Shown: positions 23,005 through 31,672, counted from the stretch's first letter. The stretch: 64,000 nucleotides of DNA from Dactylosporangium vinaceum (GCF_019904175.1 NZ_CP061913.1:10540001-10604000); one strand, 5' to 3'. The notes: a model not told the origin generated them from the sequence alone. Translations and numbers: made by a program.

Positions 23005-25203
23005 CTAACGTGCAGCGCTGTACCGCGCTCGGACGGCGGCAAGAGATTCTCCGGTGCGTTCGATCGTCCAGAATCGCCATCCGTCCTCGGACGGGACGTC
23101 GCGCGCGTCCATGGCCGCGCGCGTCGGAGCGCTGAAGGACCCGCCGGAGGCGGTCCGGATCCGCCCATCTGCGAGTAGCGTGGCCCGGTGCTCGCGGCCC
23201 TTCCGCCGCCCGATCAGGGCCTCCTCCGGCCGGATAAGACCGGCCCGCAGAAGATCGGCGAGGCTGACCCGCCGCTTCGGACCGGTCCGGGCCGACGGAG
23301 CAGGCGATGGTGCGGCCGGCATCGTCAAGCCAAGAGCCTCCGGCGCCCAGACCCGTCGGGCAAGCTCCTGATAGAGAGCATTGCGGTGGCCGATGAACTG
23401 ATCGATCGACTCGGCCGGGTCGTAGGCCCGGAACCTGTCGGCAAGGCCGTGCTCCGTCAGGAAGTTCTTGAACCGGACCACGCCGCGGCCGCGGTAACTG
23501 TCGGGGTGAAGCGAGGCGGCGAGCCAGTTGTACCGCGGATACACCTCGACCTTGTCGACGAGCAGCAGGCCACCAAGACTGGCGTTCTCCGGGCCGTCAA
23601 GCAGGATGAGACCGCCGAGCCGGCCTCGCAGTTTCTTGAACTCCGCACTGGCCTCGGGCTCCCCGGCGTAGGCACCGGTCCGCTTGGTGAAGAGGTGCTC
23701 GATCTCGTACGGCCGCTGCCCGTCGGCCCGGTCGAGCAGTTGTTGCACCGGCTCTCCTCGACCCGTGCGCCGCTCCACCCAAGCCGTGAGCCGGGCGAGG
23801 AAGTACAGAACAAACGGCCGGTTGACACCCTCGCGATATCGCAGGGAGTCGACGTTGGCGAAGGCCTTGTACCAGCCAACGGCCGCCTCGCCCAGAAGCC
23901 GGCTCAGTGCCTCCTCGGTCCGGGACTCACGCGCCGCCGGCAGTAGCGGCGCGAGTTCCTCGTCGAGATCGGACTGTGCGTGCGGTTGCTCGCTGAGGCC
24001 TCGGGTGACGACGAACAGGTCGATGAAATTGGCCACCAGCTTCGCCTTGCGGAGGACAGCGGCTTCCGTGTCCTTGAATTGGACGGCGGCGAAGGTGAGG
24101 TCGAACTGCTGGGGCAGGCGATTGAAGGCGTTGTACCACAATGGTTCCAGGCCCTCGTGGAGCTCGGTCGTCGCCCGCTGCAACTCCGCGTATGCCCCGT
24201 ATCGGGGCTCCAGCCACTCAGTGAACAGCCGAGCCTGGACGCCCTTCTTCGTGGACTGCCAGATGTCCTCCGTGTGGTCGTGGAGCCACTCGTGCGGAGC
24301 GGCGTCGCGAGCGCGCTCCGCCTCCCCGGTGGTCTCATCCAGCCCCGCATCGAAGTAACGAGCGCGCAGGATCGTGCGCACGAAGTCCATCGGAGCATTC
24401 CTGTCGATGGCCTGAAGGGTGTTGACCATCCCTTGCCATCGCCTGTCGAGCTCGATGGGGTCACTGGGCGCGTCGGTCAGCAGATAGTTCTTCAAGTGAT
24501 CCAGAGGAGCGAGGCGAACACCTCGGTCGTTCATCAGGACGAACAGCTCTTTGCCTCGGTCCGCGTCCCCCGCCTCGATCTCCACCACCGATACGCGTTC
24601 GAGGAGCCATCGGGTGAAATGCGGAAGTGCATCCTCCTGGAGGTCCGGTGGACAGCAGGCCGCGATGTGTTGTGAGGCGTTCCATACCCGGAGCACGTCG
24701 GCGTTGCGGCCGTCCTGACTAAACGGTTGGTCGTTGAGCAAGTGGTCGAAGCAGGTGTGGAAATCCCCGGCACGAACGGCGAAGCGCCGGGCCATCCCGT
24801 TCTCGCCGCGAATCAGTCTGCGGAGAACCGCGCTGAGATCCTGCACGTCTTCACGCTGATCAGTCAGCCGGTACAGGTGTATCAGAAGCAGCAGGAGGGT
24901 GATGACGCGCTGCTGCCCGTCGGCGAGGTAGGTCTGCCCGTTCTCGCTGTAGGTGATCACCGAGCCCAGAAAGTAGGGCTCGTACTCCTCCGCCTCGTCC
25001 TCGCGCTGGGCCTCGTCCCACTGCGGCCGGAACTTCTCGGCCAGGTCCCGCACGAGTCTTTCCACCTGCGGCTGTTCCCATACATAACTGCGCTGAAAAT
25101 GTCCGAGGTCGAACGATCTACCGTCGAAGAATTCGCGGATCTTGATTCCTTTGGCCGAGACAAGCGGTCTCGCACCGTACGACCTTCGCAATTTTGCGGC
25201 CAT
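23005..25203 (-). CDS. GmrSD-like DUF262-DUF1524 nuclease with C-terminal RAMA-like domain
   Basis: 732 residues from the ATG at 25203; a GTG overlapping the upstream stop (TAGTG at 25213-25215) is an alternative. Residues about 15-240 are DUF262 (FDLGHFQRSYVWEQPQVERLV, and the nucleotide-binding/ParB-like motif DGQQR at 95-99). The DUF1524 HNH-like region follows near residues 510-590 (YEIEHLFTK, LGGLILLDGPENASL, DKVEVYPRYNWLAASL) with His and Asn in place. The C-terminal about 70 residues (GRRKGREHRATLLADGRIR, SGGSFSAPTRAAMDARD, DGWRFWTIERTG) match the restriction-associated modified-DNA reader (RAMA) pattern. GmrS/GmrD fusions are type IV enzymes cutting modified DNA, so a phage-defence role is expected. 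It is 11 nt downstream of a wHTH/GrpE-like partner. Third codon positions are a little less GC-rich than in housekeeping neighbours. Confidence 0.86.
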   Translation of the reverse strand: MAAKLRRSYGARPLVSAKGIKIREFFDGRSFDLGHFQRSYVWEQPQVERLVRDLAEKFRPQWDEAQREDEAEEYEPYFLGSVITYSENGQTYLADGQQRVITLLLLLIHLYRLTDQREDVQDLSAVLRRLIRGENGMARRFAVRAGDFHTCFDHLLNDQPFSQDGRNADVLRVWNASQHIAACCPPDLQEDALPHFTRWLLERVSVVEIEAGDADRGKELFVLMNDRGVRLAPLDHLKNYLLTDAPSDPIELDRRWQGMVNTLQAIDRNAPMDFVRTILRARYFDAGLDETTGEAERARDAAPHEWLHDHTEDIWQSTKKGVQARLFTEWLEPRYGAYAELQRATTELHEGLEPLWYNAFNRLPQQFDLTFAAVQFKDTEAAVLRKAKLVANFIDLFVVTRGLSEQPHAQSDLDEELAPLLPAARESRTEEALSRLLGEAAVGWYKAFANVDSLRYREGVNRPFVLYFLARLTAWVERRTGRGEPVQQLLDRADGQRPYEIEHLFTKRTGAYAGEPEASAEFKKLRGRLGGLILLDGPENASLGGLLLVDKVEVYPRYNWLAASLHPDSYRGRGVVRFKNFLTEHGLADRFRAYDPAESIDQFIGHRNALYQELARRVWAPEALGLTMPAAPSPAPSARTGPKRRVSLADLLRAGLIRPEEALIGRRKGREHRATLLADGRIRTASGGSFSAPTRAAMDARDVPSEDGWRFWTIERTGESLAAVRARYSAAR

Positions 25204-25214
25204 TGCGGACGCCA

Positions 25215-25898
25215 CTACTCGACAAGCGCCTTGACCACGACGATTGGATGACCGGACCCAGACCATTCGAAACCGGACCGCACGACGCGAACTTCACCGC
25301 CGGCTCGGGGCTGTCCGCGGCCGGCCGGCTCATGCCGGCTCTTGTCGAACTCGATCCGCTCCCCGATACGGCCGATCGGGGTCAACCGGTGGCGGGCCGC
25401 CTCCTCCAGGAGCCGATCGACGATCTGGACGCCGGTCTGCCCCTCCGCCGCGAACGCCTCCGCCGAGCTGACGATACCGGCCAGTACCGTGGCCTTCTCC
25501 TGTTCACGCTGTTCGGTCCAGCCAATCTGGGCACGTGGCCCGGCCGTCTCGGCCCGGGCGAGAGAGTCGGCGATGTTGTCGATCCAGGACTGGATCAGCC
25601 ATCTGTGCCCACGCACACCGGCCCGCTCGGCCAGCTTCTGCAGAGAAGTACTTGACGGCTGCGCGGCCGGCGACCATTCGTACAGCGCAGGCTTCGGCTT
25701 CGCGATGTGGGGGTGGAACTTCAGAAGATTGCGAACGCGCCTCCAGTCGCGGTCGACGTCGACCGCATCGACGCCCGCATCGACGAGTGCGCTTCTGATC
25801 TCCTGCAGCCTTACGGGACCGCCGGATTTCTTGATCACCTCGATGAAGGCCGCACCCGCATCATCGTTGAATTGCTTCACAAGCACCCGGTCGCCCAT
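25215..25898 (-). CDS. Winged-helix / GrpE-like partner of the DUF262 nuclease
   Basis: 227 residues from the ATG at 25898 with a GGAGG site; the longer upstream frame crosses AT-rich promoter-like DNA. Residues 1-75 look like a winged helix (GAAFIEVIKKSGGPVRLQEIRSALVDAGVDA, WRRVRNLLKFHPHIAKPKPALYEWS). A coiled linker follows. From about residue 150 the pattern RLTPIGRIGERIEFDKSRHEPAGRG ... GEVRVVRSGFEW ... PIVVVKALVE resembles the C-terminal beta domain of GrpE nucleotide-exchange factors. No Hsp70 gene is adjacent. Inference: the winged helix reads the upstream inverted repeat or DNA, and the GrpE-like part contacts a chaperone or the nuclease. It is the first gene of a two-gene operon with the DUF262 protein. 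Confidence 0.68.
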   Translation of the reverse strand: MGDRVLVKQFNDDAGAAFIEVIKKSGGPVRLQEIRSALVDAGVDAVDVDRDWRRVRNLLKFHPHIAKPKPALYEWSPAAQPSSTSLQKLAERAGVRGHRWLIQSWIDNIADSLARAETAGPRAQIGWTEQREQEKATVLAGIVSSAEAFAAEGQTGVQIVDRLLEEAARHRLTPIGRIGERIEFDKSRHEPAGRGQPRAGGEVRVVRSGFEWSGSGHPIVVVKALVE

Positions 25899-25968
25899 TG
25901 GACCTCCGCCGTGATCAGCCAAAAATATCCAGTCTTTGAACGATAACCTTGGATCTTTTGATATCGGC

Positions 25969-26005
25969 TGATCGGAAGTACGACAACAATCCGGGGTTCC
26001 GATCA
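25969..26005. promoter_or_regulatory. Inverted repeat TGATCGGAA ... TTCCGATCA, candidate operator
   Basis: Perfect 9-bp arms (25969-25977, 25997-26005) with a 19-nt spacer, about 70-110 nt upstream of the GrpE-like start, in a stretch (25915-26040) that is clearly more AT-rich than its surroundings and so the probable promoter of the restriction unit. No U-run, so an operator is preferred to a terminator. Confidence 0.45.
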
Positions 26006-26099
26006 AGACACCGGGTGTTGTAACGATCGCCTTGAGTAGCAGGGCTCAGTGGTGCGACTGTTGCACACTTAGCGGCCGAGCGACGGGTGCATGCTCGGG

Positions 26100-26894
26100 T
26101 CAGCGCTGCTCGCGGGGGCACCACCAGGTGGAGCGGCCGCCGACGGTGGCTCGCTGCATCGACGTGCCGCAGCGCGGGCAGGTGCCGCCCTCGTGGCGGG
26201 AGGGGATCACTGACAGGGTGTGCACGCCGCCGCCCTCGATTGCGGCGGTGACCGCGGCCCGGACGGCGCGGTGGAGGCGGGAGACGTCGGCCGGGGAGAG
26301 TTCGTCGACGGGGCGGGACGGGTTGAGCTTGGCCAGCCAGAGTGCCTGGTCGGCCAGGAGGTTGCCCACGCCGGCGATGGCTTCCTGGTCCAGCAGGCGG
26401 GCCTTCACCGGGGCCGTGCCGCGGGCCAGGGCGGCCCGGAACTGGGCCGGGGTGATCGTCAGCGCGTCCGGGCCCAGGCCGGCGACCGGCGGGTCGAGGC
26501 GGACGCGGCCCAGGCGGCGGGGGTCGACGAGCATCAGCTCGGTGCCGTCGGCGAAGGTCAGGGCGAACCGCGTGAAGCGGTGGTCGCCCGGTGCGCGGCC
26601 GCGCTGCCAGTAGTCGCCGCCGTCGTGTTCGGCGCCGGACTCGTCGATGAACACCAGCTTGCCGGACATGCCGAGGTGGATGCCCAGCGCGGGGCCGGTG
26701 GTCTCGCACCACATGCTCTTGCCACGGCGGTTGGCGGTGACCAGGCGGGTGCCGACGAGCGCGGCGCGGATGGAGCCGGGGGCGTGGGGCCGGCAGACCC
26801 ACGAATCGGTGTCGTCGACGTCGGTGATCAGGCGGTCCAGGGCGAACTGCGCAAGCACCAGCCGCGCCGACTCGACCTCGGGTAACTCGGGCAC
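26100..26894 (-). CDS. Fpg/Nei-family DNA glycosylase
   Basis: 264 residues. It begins MPELPEVE, giving the catalytic Pro and Glu after Met removal. ANRRGKSMWCE supplies the conserved Lys, GIHLGMSGKL the family strand, and IAGVGNLLADQALWLAKLNP the helix-two-turn-helix. The C-terminal zinc finger is incomplete: CPRC and then WWCPREQR, where the fourth Cys of the usual CPRCQ is Glu. The enzyme excises oxidised bases and cleaves the AP site. It is divergent from hrpB with only 17 nt between the start codons, so both messages are probably leaderless or their promoters lie within the opposite gene. Whether it acts on 8-oxoG (Fpg) or oxidised pyrimidines (Nei) cannot be told here. Confidence 0.92.
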   Translation of the reverse strand: MPELPEVESARLVLAQFALDRLITDVDDTDSWVCRPHAPGSIRAALVGTRLVTANRRGKSMWCETTGPALGIHLGMSGKLVFIDESGAEHDGGDYWQRGRAPGDHRFTRFALTFADGTELMLVDPRRLGRVRLDPPVAGLGPDALTITPAQFRAALARGTAPVKARLLDQEAIAGVGNLLADQALWLAKLNPSRPVDELSPADVSRLHRAVRAAVTAAIEGGGVHTLSVIPSRHEGGTCPRCGTSMQRATVGGRSTWWCPREQR

Positions 26895-26911
26895 TCCGCC
26901 GACGGTACAAG

Positions 26912-29080
26912 ATGGCAGGTGTGGAAAATCTGCCGGTGGCCCGTGCGCTCGACCGGATCGTCGACGCGGTCGCGCAGGGCCCGACAGTGCTCGTCGCGCC
27001 GCCCGGGACCGGGAAGACCACGCTGGTGCCGCTCGCGCTGGCCGACGGCGGCCGGGGCCGCATCATCGTCGCCGAGCCCAGGAGGATCGCGGCGCGGGCG
27101 GCGGCTCAGCGGATGGCGCAGCTGTCCGGGACCGAGCTCGGGCGGCGCGTCGGCTACTCCGTGCGGGGTGAGCGGCGGGTCGGCAAGGACACCGTCGTCG
27201 AGGTGGTCACGACGGGGCTGCTGGTCCAGCGCCTGCTGGCCGACCCCGAGCTGCCCGGGGTCGCCGCGGTCATGCTCGACGAGTGCCACGAGCGGCACCT
27301 GGACACGGACCTGGCCACCGCGTTCCTCCTCGAGGTCCGCGAGGCCATCCGGCCCGACCTGGGGCTGCTGACCGCGACCGCAACGCCCGGCCACAGTCTG
27401 CCCGGTGCGCAGGTCATCGCGGTCGAGAGCCCGCTGTTCCCGATCGACATCCGGTGGGTACCCCCCAAACGAGCGCCCCTCACCATGGACCACGTCGCCC
27501 AGGTCGTCCGCCAGGCGTGGCGGGAGACGGAGCACGACGTCCTCGTGTTCGTCCCGGGCGTGGCGGAGATCGAGCAGGTGCGCCGCGGCCTCGGAGGCAT
27601 TGCGACGCTCCCGCTGCACGGGCGGCTCCCCACCGCCGAGCAGGACCGGGCGCTGCAGCCGGGCCCGCGGCGGGTGATCGTGGCGACCGACGTGGCCGAG
27701 AGCAGCCTGACCGTGCCCGGTGTGCGGGTCGTCGTCGACTCCGGCCTGGCCCGGGTGCCGCGCATCGACCTGGCCCGCGGGCTCGGCTCCCTGCAGACCG
27801 TCCGGGCCGCGAAGGCCGCCACGGTGCAGCGCGCCGGTCGAGCGGCCCGGGAAGGCGCCGGCCGGGTGTACAAGTGCTGGTCCGAAAGCGACGACGATCG
27901 GCTCCCGGCCCATCCAGAGCCCGCGGTCCGCACGGCCGAGCTGACCGGGTTCGCCCTCGCGCTCGCCTGCTGGGGCGGCGGCACCGGCCGGCTGCCCGAC
28001 GCGCCGCCCGAGGCCGCAATGGCGGTGGCCGTCCAGACGCTGCGGGACCTCCGGGCGATCGACGGCGACGGGAAGGTCACCGAGCGCGGGCGGCGCATCG
28101 CCCGGGTCGGCGCGCACCCGCGGCTGGCCCGGGCCCTGCTCGACGGCGCGCCGCTGGTGGGGGCCCGCAATGCGGCCGAGATGGTCGCCGTGCTCGCGCA
28201 GGACACGTACCCGTCCGACGACATGACGGTCGTGAAGCGCACGACCGACGGCTGGCGCCGCGAGGCATCCCTGCTGTACCGGGCGATCGAGCACCCCCGC
28301 GAGCGCACCACGAGCGCGGACCGGGCCGCAGGTGTCATCGCCGGCCTGGCCTACCCGGAGCGCGTGGCCCGGCGGCGCCCCAACGGCGACGGGTACCTCA
28401 TGGCCAACGGCACCGAGGCCGAGCTGGCCGCCGGCTCGTCGCTGCGGGGGCACCCGTGGCTGGCGATCGCCGTCGCGGACCGGCCGGCCGGGCGGGTCAA
28501 CGCGCGCATCCGGCTGGCCGCGGCGATCGACGAGGACATCGCGCGCGAGGTCACCGACACGCTCCCGCCGAGCCAGACCGAGCGGCGGGAGAAGGTGCGG
28601 GCGCGGGAGATCCCGTGGACGCCGCTGCGGCACCGGCTCGCCTTCCTGCACCGCACGCTCGGCCCGCCGTGGCCGGACGTGAGCGACGCGGCGCTCGCCG
28701 GCGGCCCCGCCGACCTGCGGGCGCTCCTGCCCTGGCCGGCCGCGAAGGACTTCGACAGCCTCGCGCCCGAGCGGCTGACGGTGCCGAGCGGATCGGTGCT
28801 CCGGCTCGACTACAGCGATCCGGAGGGGCCCGTGCTGGCTGTGAAGGTACAAGAAATGTTCGGGCTTGCCGCAACGCCGCAGATCGGGGGCCGGGCGGTG
28901 CTGCTGCACCTGCTCTCCCCGGCCGGGCGGCCGGTGGCGGTGACCCGGGACCTGGCGTCGTTCTGGCGCAACGGCTATCGGCAGGTCCGGGCCGAGCTGC
29001 GGGGCCGCTACCCGCGCCACCCGTGGCCCGACGACCCGGCCGCCGCACCTCCGACCCGGCGGGCCAACCCGAAGAAGTAA
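26912..29080 (+). CDS. hrpB: DEAH-box ATP-dependent helicase HrpB
   Basis: 722 residues. Walker A is VAPPGTGKTT (residues 28-37) and motif II is DECH (123-126, LDECHERHLD). Motif III is TATATPG, and the C-terminal helicase half has ATDVAESSLTVPGVRVVVDSGL and QRAGRAARE (motifs V and VI). The long C-terminal region with PWTPLRHRLAFLHRTLGPPWPDVSDAAL and the end HPWPDDPAAAPPTRR is the HrpB-specific tail. A GTG three codons in is an alternative start; no ribosome site precedes the ATG. HrpB is a non-essential DExH helicase of unclear substrate, probably acting on RNA. It runs opposite the Fpg gene and is followed by the DUF1254 gene after 73 nt. Confidence 0.92.
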   Translation: MAGVENLPVARALDRIVDAVAQGPTVLVAPPGTGKTTLVPLALADGGRGRIIVAEPRRIAARAAAQRMAQLSGTELGRRVGYSVRGERRVGKDTVVEVVTTGLLVQRLLADPELPGVAAVMLDECHERHLDTDLATAFLLEVREAIRPDLGLLTATATPGHSLPGAQVIAVESPLFPIDIRWVPPKRAPLTMDHVAQVVRQAWRETEHDVLVFVPGVAEIEQVRRGLGGIATLPLHGRLPTAEQDRALQPGPRRVIVATDVAESSLTVPGVRVVVDSGLARVPRIDLARGLGSLQTVRAAKAATVQRAGRAAREGAGRVYKCWSESDDDRLPAHPEPAVRTAELTGFALALACWGGGTGRLPDAPPEAAMAVAVQTLRDLRAIDGDGKVTERGRRIARVGAHPRLARALLDGAPLVGARNAAEMVAVLAQDTYPSDDMTVVKRTTDGWRREASLLYRAIEHPRERTTSADRAAGVIAGLAYPERVARRRPNGDGYLMANGTEAELAAGSSLRGHPWLAIAVADRPAGRVNARIRLAAAIDEDIAREVTDTLPPSQTERREKVRAREIPWTPLRHRLAFLHRTLGPPWPDVSDAALAGGPADLRALLPWPAAKDFDSLAPERLTVPSGSVLRLDYSDPEGPVLAVKVQEMFGLAATPQIGGRAVLLHLLSPAGRPVAVTRDLASFWRNGYRQVRAELRGRYPRHPWPDDPAAAPPTRRANPKK

Positions 29081-29153
29081 CTCACCCGGCGCCTCACCCG
29101 ATGTGGGAGCAAAAGTCCGGACCCTTGAAGGTCCAGGACGAGGGAGGCTGCCG

Positions 29154-30275
29154 ATGAGAGACGACCTGCCCACGCTGGCCGCCGAGGCGTACGGCTACGG
29201 CTATCCCCTGCTGCAGAACCTCCACGCCGTCGCGCGGGCGGGCGCGTTCAACACGTTCGTGGACGCGCCCGGCGCCGACCCCGACCTGCTCACGTCCACC
29301 GCCCAGCTCGACCTGTCCGGCGGCCCGATATGGCTGCGCGTCCCCGCCACCGGCGGCCGGTACCACGTGATCCAGTTCATCGACGCGTGGACGAACAACT
29401 TCGCGTACGTCGGCAGCCGCACCACCCCCGACGAGCCCCGCGAGTACCTGCTCGTGCCGCCCGGGTGGGCCGGCCGGGAGGCGCCCGCGGCCGAGGTCAT
29501 CCGCGTGCCCACGATGATCGCCACGCTGATCGCCCGCTTCCCCGCAAAGACCGACCTCACACTGCAGCGGATGTACCCCCAGGTAGCGCTCGACGGTCTG
29601 CCCGCGCCCCAGGCCGGCGTGCCTGACGACGTGCGCTTCCTCGAGGAGCTGCGCCGCAGCCTGGCCGCGTTCCCGCCATCCCCGGCCGAACGGCGCTACC
29701 AGCGGCGGTTCGCCCCGCTCGGGGTGCTCGCGGACGGCAACTCGCCGTTCGCCACCATGCCGCGTGAGCAGCGGCAGGCCCTGCGTGAGGGCCTGGACCG
29801 CGGCCGCGAGGCCCTGGAGGAGGCGGCGACGACCGCCCACGCCGCCCCGGTCAACGGCTGGACCAACAACGTCCACGCGTTCGACTACAACCTCGACTAC
29901 TTCGAGGTCGGCACCGTCGACGCTCCCCAGTGGACACTGCGCGACCGCGAGCACGCCCGCCACGCCCGCGCGGTCGCGGCCCGCACCCGCCTGTGGGGCA
30001 GCCACGGCTACGAGTCGGTGACCGCCGCCCTGCACAAGGACGGCGACGGCAACCGCCTGACCGGCGCGCACACCTACACCCTGGCCCTACCCCCACTCCC
30101 GAACGCCACCCTGGCCGCCTACACCGCCCTGGACCCCCGCCCGATCGCCACGATCCCCATCGAGCCCGCGGCCCCGACCCGCATCGAGACCCCCGGCGGC
30201 GAGTTCCACCTGATCCTGCGCATCTACGCGCCGGACGACCCGACACTGCCGCTGCCGGCCCTCGCGCGCACCTGA
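29154..30275 (+). CDS. DUF1254-domain protein
   Basis: 373 residues from the ATG at 29154 with a strong GGGAGG site; the 17-codon longer frame is rejected for lack of one. It starts with YGYGYPLLQNLHAVARAG and has the DUF1254 pattern (LDLSGGPIWLRVPATGGRYHVIQFIDAWTNNFAYVG, EYLLVPPGW, MIATLIARFPAKTDL). The C-terminal half (NNVHAFDYNLDYFEVG, LWGSHGYESVTAALHKDGDGN, EFHLILRIYAPDD) corresponds loosely to the DUF1214 part often fused to it. No signal peptide. Members are widespread, sometimes linked with stress or metal, without a proven reaction. Confidence 0.82.
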   Translation: MRDDLPTLAAEAYGYGYPLLQNLHAVARAGAFNTFVDAPGADPDLLTSTAQLDLSGGPIWLRVPATGGRYHVIQFIDAWTNNFAYVGSRTTPDEPREYLLVPPGWAGREAPAAEVIRVPTMIATLIARFPAKTDLTLQRMYPQVALDGLPAPQAGVPDDVRFLEELRRSLAAFPPSPAERRYQRRFAPLGVLADGNSPFATMPREQRQALREGLDRGREALEEAATTAHAAPVNGWTNNVHAFDYNLDYFEVGTVDAPQWTLRDREHARHARAVAARTRLWGSHGYESVTAALHKDGDGNRLTGAHTYTLALPPLPNATLAAYTALDPRPIATIPIEPAAPTRIETPGGEFHLILRIYAPDDPTLPLPALART

Positions 30276-30293
30276 GCCGCAGCGCGTGGACCG

Positions 30294-30311
30294 GGCGGAC
30301 GGCCGTCCGCC
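30294..30311. terminator. 18-bp perfect palindrome, possible terminator
   Basis: GGCGGACGGCCGTCCGCC is a perfect palindrome 18 nt after the DUF1254 stop. As RNA it could form only a tight stem, so it might also be a protein-binding site in front of the glycosyltransferase gene. Confidence 0.35.
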
Positions 30312-30394
30312 GAGGAATTGGATCAGTCGTCGCAATGAACAGATGGCGTACAACGCACGCGCGTGCTCGTGTGAGCCGGTGACCGTATCGCACC

Positions 30395-31672
30395 ATGTGC
30401 GGGGTGAGAATCGCGCACTTCTGCGACAGCCACCCCGGGCGCTCCGACGGGGTCGCGACCTCGGTGGCCGCCACGGTGGCCCTCCTGCGCTCGGCCGGGC
30501 ACGAGGTGCAGCTGTACCAGCCGGCGCCGCTGCTGCGCGGGCGGGGTGAGCCCTGCGGGGTCCGCTCGGTGCCGGTGCCGCTGCGCAACATCCGGGTCGG
30601 CTTACCCCACTTCTCCGGCATGCGCCCCGTGCCGCACGTCGTGCACGTCCACACGCCCGGGCCGGTGGGCATCGGCGGGCTGCGCTACGCGCGGGCGCAC
30701 GGGCTGCCCGTGGTCATGACCTGGCACACGGACCTGCTGGCGTACTCCGCACACTTCATGGAGATCCAGTTCGGGGCGGCCCACGCGGCGCAGCGCCTCG
30801 CGCTCGGCTGGACCGTGCGCGACTACCTGCGCCTGGCCCGCGCCGGCACCGAGCGGCGCCACCAGCTGCTCCGGTTGGGCCAGGAGTTCATGGACCGCAC
30901 GTCGGTGCTCATCGCGCCGTCGGCCAAGACGGCGGCCGGTCTGGCCGAGTTCGAGCGGCTGCCCCCGGTCTGGACGGTGCCGACGGCGATCCGGCTCGAC
31001 GACTGCCCCCTCGGCCGCGCCGAGCTGCGCCGAGCGCTCCGCATTGCCGAAACCGCGCCTGTCGTACTCGCAGTCGGCCGCGCCACCAGGGAGAAGGACC
31101 CGGCCCTGCTGCTTGCCGCGTTCTCGCGGCTGCTGCACCGGCTGCCGGACGCGCGCCTGGTGATGGTCGGCGTGCAGCAGCACCGGATGAGCGTCAGGCG
31201 CCAGGCCCGCCGGGCCGGCGTCGCCCACGCCCTGCGCCTGGTCCGGCCCGTGCCGCACAGCCGCATGGCCGCGTACTACCGGATGGCCGACGTCCTGGCC
31301 TTCGCCTCGACCACCGACACGCAGGGCCTGGTCATGATCGAGGCGGAGGCCGCCGGGCTCCCGGTCGTGCTGGCCGACGCCGCCCTGGCCGACCGCCCGG
31401 GCGGGACCGGGGGCCGCCTGAGCACCGCCCCGGACGCCGGCTCGATGGCCGCCGCCCTGACCCGCGTCCTCACGGACCCGCAGCTGCACCGCGAGGTGGC
31501 CGAGGCCGGGCGCGCGGCCGCGGACGCCTACTCCGCGGAGCACTACCTCGGCCACCTCATGGCCGTCTACGCCTACGCCCGGGGCACGGCCGGCGATCAG
31601 GGCACGGCCGGCGATCAGGGTGCGGCCAGCGCCTCCGTGGGTGCCAGCCGGGCCGCCCGGACCGCGGGGTAG
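30395..31672 (+). CDS. GT4-family glycosyltransferase (diacylglycerol/phosphatidylinositol type)
   Basis: 425 residues from the ATG at 30395; a GTG at 30404 (MRIAHFCDSHPG) is at least as plausible. N-terminal Rossmann half: RIAHFCDSHPGRSDGVATSVAATVALL and VVHVHTPGPVGIGGL. C-terminal donor half: VVLAVGRATREKDPALLLAAFSRLL and FASTTDTQGLVMIEAEAAGLPVV. The T-D-T-Q-G-L-x-x-x-E form of the EX7E motif is typical of glycosyltransferases acting on lipid or inositol acceptors, so a glycolipid synthase is likely. The last about 20 residues (two GTAGDQ repeats) are encoded by an 18-nt tandem repeat, and the 3' end overlaps the convergent permease gene by 58 nt. It follows the DUF1254 gene but is probably separately transcribed. 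Confidence 0.86.
   Translation: MCGVRIAHFCDSHPGRSDGVATSVAATVALLRSAGHEVQLYQPAPLLRGRGEPCGVRSVPVPLRNIRVGLPHFSGMRPVPHVVHVHTPGPVGIGGLRYARAHGLPVVMTWHTDLLAYSAHFMEIQFGAAHAAQRLALGWTVRDYLRLARAGTERRHQLLRLGQEFMDRTSVLIAPSAKTAAGLAEFERLPPVWTVPTAIRLDDCPLGRAELRRALRIAETAPVVLAVGRATREKDPALLLAAFSRLLHRLPDARLVMVGVQQHRMSVRRQARRAGVAHALRLVRPVPHSRMAAYYRMADVLAFASTTDTQGLVMIEAEAAGLPVVLADAALADRPGGTGGRLSTAPDAGSMAAALTRVLTDPQLHREVAEAGRAAADAYSAEHYLGHLMAVYAYARGTAGDQGTAGDQGAASASVGASRAARTAG
31583..31618 (+). repeat. 18-nt perfect tandem duplication
   Basis: GGCACGGCCGGCGATCAG occurs twice head to tail inside the 3' end of the glycosyltransferase gene, giving GTAGDQGTAGDQ. The second copy contains the stop codon (complement of 31615-31617) of the opposing permease gene. 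Confidence 0.85.

Noticed and set aside
29080-29154. Small GGACC/GGTCC hairpin before the DUF1254 gene as a riboswitch
   Set aside because: Only five base pairs and no conserved aptamer core; more likely incidental.
26828-29173. Minus-strand frame of 781 codons
   Set aside because: Reverse of HrpB; no motif, while the plus strand has complete DEAH helicase motifs.
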